Shown here: positions 34,239 to 42,880 of the stretch, in pieces | Layout of the letters: every line of letters begins with the position of its first letter | How positions within the stretch are numbered: position 1 is the first letter of the stretch | Assembly (NCBI RefSeq): GCF_006476045.1 | Contig: NZ_SRZY01000031.1 | Location: 62,001-126,000 of the forward strand | DNA from: Sphingobacterium lumbrici | GTDB lineage: Bacteria > Bacteroidota > Bacteroidia > Sphingobacteriales > Sphingobacteriaceae | Direction of reading: 5' to 3' | Length of the DNA: 64,000 bases | Program-made: the position numbers and the translations under genes | The notes under the pieces: model-generated | What the model was told of the DNA's origin: nothing | Databases searched by the model: none | Seen by the model: the letters and a program-made list of their open reading frames with translations, nothing else

Positions 34239-35126
34239 ATGTACAATCCGGGAATAGATAAAATAATATTAGGTACCGCCGGCTTGGGAGGGCTATGGGG
34301 AGAGGTGAATGCCGACGAATCCATCGCCACTATATGGAACGCGTTGTCTCATGGCATTGTTGCTTTAGATACCGCCCCGGCGTATGGGGATGCTGAAGAG
34401 TTTGTCGGTCGGGCACTGGCACAGTGGGATGGAGCCCGGCCTGCAATAAGTACCAAAGTTGGCCGACTGAAAAGTTATAGGGCCGATGAAGGCCACTATG
34501 ATTATACGAATGACGGTATGCAGAGGAGTCTGGACAACAGTTTAAAAACCCTTGACACTTCGGTAATCGATGTTCTTTTTTTGCATGATCCATCGGCAAT
34601 AGCCCCCGATACCATCGAAGGGGTAGTGAGACAGATGCAATATTTTAAAGCACAGGGATTGACAAGGAAAATCGGGATAGGAGGAAATATGCCGGAGTGG
34701 TTTGCGCCTTATCTGGAGGGGGATGTATTTGATGTTGTTATGGAATATAATAAGCTCAATGCCTGTTGTATAGAGGCGCTTAGTACCACTGTTGTCAGTT
34801 GTTGTCGTGCGAACAAAGAATACTATGCCGCGAGCCCCTTGAATATGGGCATGTTAGGGCGTAATTTCCAAAGCTTTTCAAGTTCTCCTCCAAGTTGGCT
34901 CGATCTGAAGACGATTGAACAGGCGCAAAAGGTAAATGCAATCGCCGAGCAGCATAGAATGCCACTCGATGTGTTGGCGCTTAGATTTCTCTGTACCGTG
35001 CCGGCGCCATTTAGAATGGTACTTGGGGCAGCAGACAACGAACAACTTGCTAGTTCGCTCCATGCGATAGAAGCAGGGGCATTGTCCCCGGATATTTATA
35101 ATGAAATCCTTCACACACTTAATTGA
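34239..35126 (+). CDS. Aldo/keto reductase, possible L-fucose/aldose 1-dehydrogenase
   Basis: The 295-residue cytosolic protein has the complete aldo/keto reductase tetrad: D44 (LDTAPAYG), Y49, K73 (STKVG) and H116 (LFLHDP). The family uses NAD(P)H on sugars and carbonyls; bacterial members in sugar clusters often oxidise L-fucose, L-galactose or D-threo-aldoses to lactones. It precedes an enolase-superfamily gene by six bases and a symporter and mutarotase further on, consistent with a non-phosphorylating deoxy-sugar route. The sugar identity is inference. Confidence 0.86.
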   Translation: MYNPGIDKIILGTAGLGGLWGEVNADESIATIWNALSHGIVALDTAPAYGDAEEFVGRALAQWDGARPAISTKVGRLKSYRADEGHYDYTNDGMQRSLDNSLKTLDTSVIDVLFLHDPSAIAPDTIEGVVRQMQYFKAQGLTRKIGIGGNMPEWFAPYLEGDVFDVVMEYNKLNACCIEALSTTVVSCCRANKEYYAASPLNMGMLGRNFQSFSSSPPSWLDLKTIEQAQKVNAIAEQHRMPLDVLALRFLCTVPAPFRMVLGAADNEQLASSLHAIEAGALSPDIYNEILHTLN

Positions 35127-35132
35127 CAATAG

Positions 35133-36305
35133 ATGAACGGAATAGATAATGAGATTTTTAATATCAAGAAAATCAGCATTAGAGTTTTAGAGCCGGTGGC
35201 TACAGTCACATCCTTTCAGGACGCAACAATGGGGCCTTTCCCGTACTTTGGGCTGTCCATTATTTCGATAGAGGATGAAGACGGACAGGTCGGTGAAGCG
35301 CCTGTTTATAATAGCTATACCAATATTTTAGAAACCTGCTTGTTTCCCATCCTGTTTCACAGTAGAGGGGTTCCCTATAAGGAGTTTTTTCCTAGACTAT
35401 ACTGGTCTATTCGAAATGAAGGATTTAAAGGAGCAGCATCAGCCTTGCTGGGACAAGTCGATATGGCTTTATATGATTTGGCAGCTAGACGCCAAAAGAT
35501 GCCGTTGCACCGTTATGTCGGAGGTAAGAGAAACGCAGTAAAGCTGTACGGAAGTGGCGGAGGAACTAATTATACCTTGAAACAGCTGGAGGATGAAGTG
35601 CGTGTGTTTATGGATGCCGGAGTGGACTGTTACAAAATGAAAATCGGGAAGGACTTTGGAACAAATATGCGTGAAGATATTGAAAGGGTGAAGCATGTTA
35701 CGCGCTTAGTGGGCAATAGGATGAAGGTTGCGGTAGACGCGAATCAAATATGGTCGTGCACTGATGCGTTGAAATTTATAGATGCTATTGGAGAGGAGGA
35801 GCTGTGTTGGATAGAAGAACCTATACACTCAGCCGCCTACGATCAAATCGAAGAACTCTGCAAACAAACCTCCCTGATTGTCGCTTATGGAGAGTCAGAG
35901 CGTACTTCGAAGATTTTTCCGATGTTGGCCAATTGTGGAATTAGACATTTACAACCTATACCAACCCAGTTTGGAGGAATGAAGGAATGGATGGACGTAA
36001 GAGACCTGTGCCAAAGTCGTGATTTACAACTCTCTTCCGGTGGTTATTCCTTATATTCGACCTTTCTAATGACAACGGCTCATGAAAATAGCATGATAGA
36101 ATACTTATATTCGCTCATGTATGGGTTGGAGAAGTACTTTTTGATTTATCCATCGTTGAGTCAAGGTCATTTCCATTTACCTGAATCGGAGGGATTGCCG
36201 GTGCGGATCGATTGGGAGTATTGTTATAGAGAGAAGAAAGTAATAAGGGAACAGATGTGGGAAAGACATAATGTACCGAATTACAGTCCATTAGTAACCA
36301 TGTAA
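35133..36305 (+). CDS. Enolase-superfamily enzyme (mandelate racemase/muconate lactonizing group)
   Basis: The 390-residue protein has the superfamily barrel: K168-M-K170 on the second strand, metal ligands D202 (VDANQ), E228 (WIEEP) and E254 (YGESE). The Asp-His dyad of acid-sugar dehydratases is not seen: the sixth strand reads LQPIPTQFGG where an Asp is expected, and the seventh reads LSSGGYS without a His. It therefore fits a lysine-based mechanism as in the muconate lactonizing group, or a changed substrate. It sits between the aldo/keto reductase and the symporter, so an acid-sugar or lactone role is likely but not certain. Confidence 0.82.
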   Translation: MNGIDNEIFNIKKISIRVLEPVATVTSFQDATMGPFPYFGLSIISIEDEDGQVGEAPVYNSYTNILETCLFPILFHSRGVPYKEFFPRLYWSIRNEGFKGAASALLGQVDMALYDLAARRQKMPLHRYVGGKRNAVKLYGSGGGTNYTLKQLEDEVRVFMDAGVDCYKMKIGKDFGTNMREDIERVKHVTRLVGNRMKVAVDANQIWSCTDALKFIDAIGEEELCWIEEPIHSAAYDQIEELCKQTSLIVAYGESERTSKIFPMLANCGIRHLQPIPTQFGGMKEWMDVRDLCQSRDLQLSSGGYSLYSTFLMTTAHENSMIEYLYSLMYGLEKYFLIYPSLSQGHFHLPESEGLPVRIDWEYCYREKKVIREQMWERHNVPNYSPLVTM

Positions 36306-36321
36306 TAAAAACAGCCTTATT

Positions 36322-37881
36322 GTGAGTTTATCATTCAATTATATTGATTATTTAGTTTTAGCATTATATGCTACGGTCCTGTTATATGTCGGATTTCGCT
36401 TCAATAGAAAAGAAAAGAATCAGCAGGATATATTTTTAGGTGGACGTACACTAAAATGGTGGCAGATCGGATTCTCCATCTTTGGCGCCAATGCCGGCCC
36501 CATGATGTTGATCGGGTTTGCCAGCATAGGATTCACCCATGGTATCGTAGCCAGTAATTTTGAACTATTGGCATGGGTCTTTCTGATGTTGCTTGCCATG
36601 ATTTTCCTGCCGTATTATTTGAAGACCAAGATTACGACCATCCCGCAGTTCCTGTTGATCCGATTCGGCAAGCGGTCCTATAATTTTTTGATTGTATATA
36701 GTCTGATTTCCATATTGGTCGTTTGGTTGGGTAGTGCGTTGTACGCCGGCGGTTTACTCATATCAGGGATATTTGGCTGTACGCTTTTTACCGCAATTGC
36801 GGTGATAGCGGTTGTAGCCACCAGCTTTACTGCCATAGGAGGGTTGAAAGCCGTTGTGCGCACCGGCGTATTTCAGTCTGTCATCATTATCATCTCATCC
36901 ATAGTACTTACCGTTCTGGGGTTCCAAAAAATAGGTAGTGTCGATATGCTGGTTAATCAGACCCCCGAATCCTATTGGAAGCTCTTTCTGCCTGCGTCTA
37001 ACTCCGAATACTCGTGGGTAGGGATTTTACTGGGGTACCCGGTAGTGGCCATATATTATTGGTGTGCCGATCAGACTATTGTGCAAAAAGTGCTGGCTGC
37101 CAAAAACCTGAAAGAAGGTCAGCGTGGAGCTATCTTTATCGGCACACTCAAGATCATTATGCCGATTATATTCATTCTTCCCGGTATCATGTGCTATGTG
37201 TTATTTAGAGATACAGCTCCGGACAATGCGTATATCACCATGATTAAAGAACTGATGCCTCATGGTTTGCTCGGGCTGAGCATTGCGGCATTGATCGCTT
37301 CGTTAGTGGATACCGTATCCTCCAGTCTTAACTCATTTTGTACGGTATTTACATTGGATGTCGTTCAGCAATTCAAAGTACTCAATCGCGACCAACAGGT
37401 GCGCATGGGTAAATGGGTCACTGTGGTAGCGGCTATAGTAGGTGTCGGCATAGCGATGCTGTTTTCCTATTCAGGCAAGGGATTCTTCGATCTGACCCAG
37501 GGATTGGTTTCTATCCTTTCGCCACCATTAGCCGTTGTTTTTCTGTGGGGAGTAGTTTGGAAGCGGGTTAATGGCATTGCGGCCGAAGTGGTTCTTTACG
37601 GAGGAGGGCTCATTTGCTTGGTATTGGGTGTATGCCATGTGCTCAACTACCCTTATCATGGATACTGGCCACATTTTCTAATGCTCTCTTTTTATATTTT
37701 CGTAGCGTTGAGCATCGTGATCGTAGCCGTGACCTCGTTTACCAGATCCTACGTGAATCCGGAGATTCCGACCTTGTTTGATGTCAAGAATAAAGAGATA
37801 GCGAGTAGTTCCAGGTCCATTTGGATCATGTGGGCTGCACTTGCTGCCGTGATGGTTGCCATTTATATTTACTTTAATTGA
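36322..37881 (+). CDS. Sodium:solute symporter (SSS family)
   Basis: The 519-residue inner-membrane protein (GTG start) shows about 13-14 helices and SSS signatures: FLGGRTLKWWQIGFSIFGAN, TTIPQFLLIRFG, GGLKAVVRTGVFQ and LIASLVDTVSSSLNSFCTVF. The family imports sugars, amino acids or carboxylates with sodium. Flanking by the aldo/keto reductase, the enolase-superfamily enzyme and the mutarotase points to a monosaccharide, plausibly a deoxy sugar released by the GH95 enzyme. It lies 16 bases after the enolase-superfamily gene and nine bases before the mutarotase. Confidence 0.9.
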   Translation: MSLSFNYIDYLVLALYATVLLYVGFRFNRKEKNQQDIFLGGRTLKWWQIGFSIFGANAGPMMLIGFASIGFTHGIVASNFELLAWVFLMLLAMIFLPYYLKTKITTIPQFLLIRFGKRSYNFLIVYSLISILVVWLGSALYAGGLLISGIFGCTLFTAIAVIAVVATSFTAIGGLKAVVRTGVFQSVIIIISSIVLTVLGFQKIGSVDMLVNQTPESYWKLFLPASNSEYSWVGILLGYPVVAIYYWCADQTIVQKVLAAKNLKEGQRGAIFIGTLKIIMPIIFILPGIMCYVLFRDTAPDNAYITMIKELMPHGLLGLSIAALIASLVDTVSSSLNSFCTVFTLDVVQQFKVLNRDQQVRMGKWVTVVAAIVGVGIAMLFSYSGKGFFDLTQGLVSILSPPLAVVFLWGVVWKRVNGIAAEVVLYGGGLICLVLGVCHVLNYPYHGYWPHFLMLSFYIFVALSIVIVAVTSFTRSYVNPEIPTLFDVKNKEIASSSRSIWIMWAALAAVMVAIYIYFN

Positions 37882-37889
37882 TTTTAACT

Positions 37890-38321
37890 ATGAAAGCTAT
37901 AATCCTACGTGTAATGTTATTCAGCTGTGCAGCACTATTTATAAAGTGTGGGCAGTCTGATACCTGTCAAGTGGCACCTGCTTTTGAAGAAAAGGTATTT
38001 GTCGTTAATACGGTAGATAATGATGAGAAGTTGAAAGAATACCTGGCGTATCACGAGCAGGTATGGCCCGAAGTAGAGGCCGGGTTCAGGAAGGCCGGCT
38101 ATAAACGCATTGCACTATATCGATTCAACGATCTTGTAGTTATGACGATCTTGGTACCTGTTGGTGCCGATCTGGATGAGATGGGGCGCGTGGCTGAGTC
38201 GTATAGCCCGCGATGTGCAGAGTGGAATACTTTGATGAATACCTATCAAAAGGGAGTCAAAGGTACTACCGAAGGACAGAAGTGGGTAGAATCTATTCCT
38301 TTTTATGAGTTTAACAATTAA
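37890..38321 (+). CDS. L-rhamnose/L-fucose mutarotase-family protein with export signal
   Basis: ATG 37890 opens a hydrophobic N-terminus (MKAIILRVMLFSCAALFIKC) that looks like a lipoprotein signal, though lysine before the cysteine is unusual for a lipobox. The mature part (VDNDEKLKEYLAYHEQVWPEV, YKRIALYRFNDLVVM, WNTLMNTYQ) matches the L-rhamnose mutarotase family, including the conserved YHxxVWPEV segment. Known members are cytosolic; this one appears exported, so it would convert anomers before uptake by the adjacent symporter. The gene ends overlapping the end of the convergent AraC gene by four bases. Confidence 0.8.
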   Translation: MKAIILRVMLFSCAALFIKCGQSDTCQVAPAFEEKVFVVNTVDNDEKLKEYLAYHEQVWPEVEAGFRKAGYKRIALYRFNDLVVMTILVPVGADLDEMGRVAESYSPRCAEWNTLMNTYQKGVKGTTEGQKWVESIPFYEFNN

Positions 38322-39193
38322 ATGGGCTCAGTAACGGTTTTGTATTTCTTTACAAAATCCCGCGGTGAGCTACCTTTTACATCTTTAAAGTGTTTGTTAA
38401 AATTAGAAATATTATTGTACCCGCTTTTGTAACAGATCTCTGTGATATTATGATTGCCCTCCATCAGTAATTTGGCGGCATGTCCCACGCGTATTTCCTT
38501 TATAAATTCTACCAAAGTCCTGTTGGTCTGCATCTTGAAAAATCGGCAGAAAGCCGAAGACGACATAGGTACGACAGAAGCCACATCCTGTAGCGAAATA
38601 TCTTCTTTAAAATTCTTAAATATATAGTCGAAGACCCGATTTATTCGATTGGCTTCTGTCGATGTTTCGATGATATTAAAGGATGGCGAAGATAACGTCT
38701 TGTAAGAAGTGGATAATGCCAGTTTGTTCAGAAGTTGCAGCATCAGTACGGCACGCGATAGACCTGTCTCATGCAGCATCTGAATAAGGATTTCTTTGGC
38801 CTGTGCTACGATAGATCCAGAAAACAGCACACCTTTTGACGCATTGGTAAATAGCTGATTGAGATGTACGGCTTCCGGTTTGGTCAGCAGGTCATTTCCG
38901 AGAAAATCCGGATAGAAATGAACGATCGTGGCACTGGCAGGCCTCTTGCTGTTGATCGTATTATGATACTGCCAGCAATGAGGTAGATAGCTTCCCAAAA
39001 GGACGAGCTCAGCGCCATTAAAATCTTCAATGTGATCACCTACAAAACGCTTTCCCATACAGTTTTCTAGCAGCACAATTTCAAAATTCACATGTGATTT
39101 TAAAGATGTGTATTTTTTTACCTCTAACTCTTCGGTGCGAACAGTAAATGATTGGTCGGGCGGAAAGGTAAAGTTTTCATAAATGTGTTCCAT
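38318..39193 (-). CDS. AraC-family transcriptional regulator
   Basis: The 291-residue protein has an N-terminal cupin-like sensor domain (GDHIEDFNGAELVLLGSYLPH) and a C-terminal double helix-turn-helix (ISLQDVASVVPMSSSAFCRFF, then ITEICYKSGYNNISNFNKHFK and GSSPRDF). It is transcribed away from the SusC/SusD genes and towards the mutarotase, so it could control either or both units. Similar regulators respond to mono- or oligosaccharides. A relic of a related gene is present near 33850. The inducer is unknown. Confidence 0.92.
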   Translation of the reverse strand: MEHIYENFTFPPDQSFTVRTEELEVKKYTSLKSHVNFEIVLLENCMGKRFVGDHIEDFNGAELVLLGSYLPHCWQYHNTINSKRPASATIVHFYPDFLGNDLLTKPEAVHLNQLFTNASKGVLFSGSIVAQAKEILIQMLHETGLSRAVLMLQLLNKLALSTSYKTLSSPSFNIIETSTEANRINRVFDYIFKNFKEDISLQDVASVVPMSSSAFCRFFKMQTNRTLVEFIKEIRVGHAAKLLMEGNHNITEICYKSGYNNISNFNKHFKDVKGSSPRDFVKKYKTVTEPI

Positions 39194-39615
39194 AACGTTT
39201 GTAAAAGGTTCTGAAAGAATAAAATATGCTAAAAACGGTCTTTCTAATGTAGCTAAAGATAATAATTTCTTTTACAAAAAAACGAATAAAATTGATCGAC
39301 AAAAAAAAATAAGGATTGGGTGCAAAATAACATTACAAAAAATCAAATTATTGGTAGTAATTCTTTTATATTGTCTGTAAATTTATTGTTATAAACAGTG
39401 GTGCGGAATTGCATGGCTGTGCATTCGATAGTCGGATACCCAAATATACTCAAATAAGGAGTGTATCGTAAAGAGATAATAACCAGTTGATAACAAAAAA
39501 AAACACATTGCCTATGCTAAATGAATATTAGAACCATGAAAAGAAACAATGAAGGGATGTGACTCCTTTATTGTCCGGTATTTTTTTTAATCCTAAACAA
39601 AGAAAACACAAAATT
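39194..39615. other. Divergent control region between araC-type gene and susC
   Basis: About 420 bases without a supported gene. A 65-codon frame at 39183 is low-complexity and starts inside the regulator gene. A small palindrome, TTTAT-tgtt-ATAAA, near 39380 could be a regulator site. No CTAGGG box occurs, so this unit seems outside the ECF-type set. Confidence 0.4.
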
Positions 39616-42600
39616 ATGAACAATGTTAAATTACCGCACTTTCTAAATTTTGGTAGAAATACCAGAAATCTAGCGTTATTGTGCGCGCTAGCCGTGAATA
39701 CTAACCAAGTTCAAGCGGAAACAGAATCGTTTTCATTAAGCGCAAGCCATACAATTAAAGGTGCAATTACTGAAATCGAAAAAAATTCAGGACAAACACA
39801 GCAGGAAATCGTTGTCTCCGGTCGGGTGCTGGATAAGGACGGTAATCCCATTGCGGGTGTATCTGTCTCTGAGAAAGGAAAACGTAACTCAACCGCTACA
39901 GATGGAGACGGTCGATATCAGCTAAAGTCGGCCTCCTCCGGGACGCTAGTCTTTTCCTATATTGGACATATAATCGTTGAACAGCAAGTACAGGGGAGAA
40001 GTACCCTGAATATTACTATGGTAGCGCGTATAGAAGATTTGGACGAAGTAGTGGTGGTGGGTTATACAAGCCAAAAGAAAGAGCTTATGAGTGGATCAGT
40101 AGCTACTGTTAAATTTACAGAAACAGATGCTGAAATCCCGACCACATCAGTTGGTAACTTATTAGCGGGTAGAATGCCCGGCTTATATGTTTCTACCCCT
40201 AGTGGCATACCCGGGGCAATGCCCGGCCTGCGTATAAGAACGGCAAGCTCATGGGTTACAGCGCCGACTTTATTTGTTATTGACGGAAAAGTCACGAATG
40301 ACGCAGCAGAATTCAACAATTTAAGCCCTAATGAAATCGAAGACGTAACCATATTAAAGGATGCGGCTACTACTGCGGCTTATGGTGCTCGTGCGGGTGG
40401 CGGTGTTATGTTAGTCACTACCAAACGTGGTAAAGCAGGTAAGGCATCTGTAAACTACTCGGTAAACACCGGAAAAGATATCCGCGGAAAAAACATGGAG
40501 CTCACAAATATTATGGAATGGGGAGCTATTCATAACAGAATTTGGGGGGTAGGCAATCCTGGCCCGGCCAACACGCCCTGGAGTCCCGAAGCAGAGGCCT
40601 ATTTCAAAGATACGGACTTTGGCGGAGGCAAGGGGTATGGTTTCAACCTCTTAAAAGACGTTTATGTAAATCCTTCTATTACTACACATAATTTAAGTGC
40701 ATCAGGAGGTACAGATAAACTTCAGTATTTTATTGGGGCTTCTTATGTAGATCAAGAAACGTTTATTAAGAATACCTACGAAAAAAAGTACAATGTTAGA
40801 GCAAATATAACGGCTAACCTTACCAAAGACATAAAGGTTTTTGGAGGTCTTAGTGTTAATAATAATAAATTTGATGCACCTCTGGGCGATTGGTCGGGCG
40901 ATATGTACCCTAAACTCCTGGTATGGCAGCCTTACATGCCATCGTATAGTGCATCAGGGTTACCGGTATCTTATTTTTGGATTACCAATAAATCAGCTGA
41001 AGCCGATGGATTGGCAGGTTACAACAAGAGTGAAAACCTTAAACCTGTTATTAACTTAAATGCGACATACACTGCACCTTTTTTAGAAGGGTTAAGTGCT
41101 AAAGTTGGGTATATAAAGAGCTTTAACAATTTTAATCAAAAAATATTTTCGCGTCCTTTCACCTATTACGAGTTAAAACAGATTACGCCCGTTATTTGGG
41201 ATTTGAATACCATTGTAGGGAAAAGTAATTCTCAAATTCCGGCTGCTATACAAAAAACGTCGTCCTGGAATCAGGAATATCAAGTGAACTTTCAATTAAA
41301 TTTTGAGCGGGATTTTGGTCAGCACAGCGTAAATACGGCATTGGTGTATGAGCGTCAGGAAAGGAGTGCCGATGGTGTAAGTGCCCAAATTCAGGGGTTC
41401 CCTATTTATGTGACCGATCAATGGTGGGCTTCTACCGGAGGAGCTGGTATTGTAAATAATAACGCTACTAAACAAGTTAGTAATACCTATGGTTTCTCAC
41501 CTACAACTGGTCGTAAATCGTATGTTGGACAATTTGCTTATGATTATGCCGATAAGTATATTACTACTTTTACGTTTCGCTATGATGGTTCGGCAACTTT
41601 TGCACCCGATAAACGTTGGGGTTTCTTCCCTTCTGCGTCAGCGGCTTGGGTCATTTCCAAAGAAAATTTCTTTAGCAATGTAAAAGGAATTGAATCATTA
41701 AAATTAAGAGGTTCTATTGGACGAACAGGTAATGATAATATTGAAGCTTGGCAATATGAAGATAAATATCTCCCCGGAGCCAGCGCGTTTTTTGGCCAGC
41801 CAACACCTTCACTTAATCCGGGGATACGATATGGTGTATTTCCAAATGAAAACGTTACCTGGGAAAAATACGAGAACAAGAACATCGGTATCGATATCAG
41901 TTTCTTAAAACGTTTTAGTGCTACGGCAGAATATTGGCATACCTATACTTATGATATCTTAGATTCAAGGATCGGGACTACGCCACCGACTTTTAGTCGC
42001 CCATTACCAGCCGTAAATTATGGTAAAATGAAAGCAGATGGTATTGAACTTAGTTTGAATTACCATAATAACGTCGGCGAATTAAACTATAATGTAGGTG
42101 CGAACTTCACGTATGGCGATTCGTGGTTTATAGAGAGAGATCAAAACATCACTTTCGATTATCAGGATAGACTTAAACCTGGTCGTTCTGCCAATTATAT
42201 TACGGGTTATACGGTTGATAAGATGCTTAGAACCCAAGCCGATGTTGATGCTTTACTTGCCGCTCACCCGGGCTATACGTTCAACGGCATTGCTCCTCAA
42301 CCCGGACAGCTTTCCTATAAAGACTTTAATGACGATCATAAAATCGATGCTAACGATATTACCGCGTTGTATAACAGCAACAATGCGAAAGCAGTGGGCT
42401 TAAATCTAAGTGCAAATTGGAAAGGGATCAGTATTACGGCTAATTTCAACGGATCATTCGGTTTCAAAAAATCGTTTAACGATCTGTCGGGAGGGGTTGA
42501 GTGGAACAGGTTATGGCGTTCATGGTACGATCAATCGTGGACTCCGGAAAACACGGATGCCTGGTTGCCGTATCGCTACAGCGCCAATGATGGTACACGG

Positions 42601-42855
42601 TCGGTTAACACAAGTGGAAGTGATTTTTGGTATGCAGACGGAAGTTTTCTGCGCCTGAAGTTTTTGAATGTCGCGTATAATGTGCCAAACAAATTGTATG
42701 GTAAATATTTAAACAATATTCGTCTTTATGCATCCGGATCTAATCTTTTTGTGATTAGTAAATTCAACAAAAAATTCTATGATCCTGAAATGGGTGGCGG
42801 TACGGCTTTTCCTATTGTTAAATCATTCAATGCCGGACTTAGTGTAACGTTCTAA
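39616..42855 (+). CDS. SusC/RagA-family TonB-dependent outer-membrane transporter
   Basis: ATG 39616 gives an export signal (MNNVKLPHFLNFGRN...). The mature protein has a carboxypeptidase-regulatory-like domain (VVSGRVLDKDGNPIAGVSV), a TonB box region (EVVVVGY), a plug (GLRIRTASSW, DVTILKDAATTAAYGARAGGG) and a 22-strand barrel ending in VTF. Between signal and domain, ASHTIKGAITEIEKNSGQTQ resembles only the first part of an STN domain. SusC imports glycans with the SusD lid encoded 25 bases downstream. The start of an exported glycosidase set and the divergent AraC gene suggest AraC control. Confidence 0.93.
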   Translation: MNNVKLPHFLNFGRNTRNLALLCALAVNTNQVQAETESFSLSASHTIKGAITEIEKNSGQTQQEIVVSGRVLDKDGNPIAGVSVSEKGKRNSTATDGDGRYQLKSASSGTLVFSYIGHIIVEQQVQGRSTLNITMVARIEDLDEVVVVGYTSQKKELMSGSVATVKFTETDAEIPTTSVGNLLAGRMPGLYVSTPSGIPGAMPGLRIRTASSWVTAPTLFVIDGKVTNDAAEFNNLSPNEIEDVTILKDAATTAAYGARAGGGVMLVTTKRGKAGKASVNYSVNTGKDIRGKNMELTNIMEWGAIHNRIWGVGNPGPANTPWSPEAEAYFKDTDFGGGKGYGFNLLKDVYVNPSITTHNLSASGGTDKLQYFIGASYVDQETFIKNTYEKKYNVRANITANLTKDIKVFGGLSVNNNKFDAPLGDWSGDMYPKLLVWQPYMPSYSASGLPVSYFWITNKSAEADGLAGYNKSENLKPVINLNATYTAPFLEGLSAKVGYIKSFNNFNQKIFSRPFTYYELKQITPVIWDLNTIVGKSNSQIPAAIQKTSSWNQEYQVNFQLNFERDFGQHSVNTALVYERQERSADGVSAQIQGFPIYVTDQWWASTGGAGIVNNNATKQVSNTYGFSPTTGRKSYVGQFAYDYADKYITTFTFRYDGSATFAPDKRWGFFPSASAAWVISKENFFSNVKGIESLKLRGSIGRTGNDNIEAWQYEDKYLPGASAFFGQPTPSLNPGIRYGVFPNENVTWEKYENKNIGIDISFLKRFSATAEYWHTYTYDILDSRIGTTPPTFSRPLPAVNYGKMKADGIELSLNYHNNVGELNYNVGANFTYGDSWFIERDQNITFDYQDRLKPGRSANYITGYTVDKMLRTQADVDALLAAHPGYTFNGIAPQPGQLSYKDFNDDHKIDANDITALYNSNNAKAVGLNLSANWKGISITANFNGSFGFKKSFNDLSGGVEWNRLWRSWYDQSWTPENTDAWLPYRYSANDGTRSVNTSGSDFWYADGSFLRLKFLNVAYNVPNKLYGKYLNNIRLYASGSNLFVISKFNKKFYDPEMGGGTAFPIVKSFNAGLSVTF

Positions 42856-42868
42856 ATTTTAACATTAA

Positions 42869-42874
42869 AAGGAG
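42869..42874 (+). promoter_or_regulatory. Strong Shine-Dalgarno before susD
   Basis: AAGGAG lies six bases before ATG 42881. Such a clear site is uncommon in this window, where most genes lack one, and it fixes the SusD start. Confidence 0.7.
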
Positions 42875-42880
42875 ATCAAC

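Noticed and set aside
39183..39380. 65-codon frame in the AraC-susC intergenic region
   Set aside because: It starts inside the AraC gene on the other strand and is lysine/asparagine-rich from AT-rich DNA.
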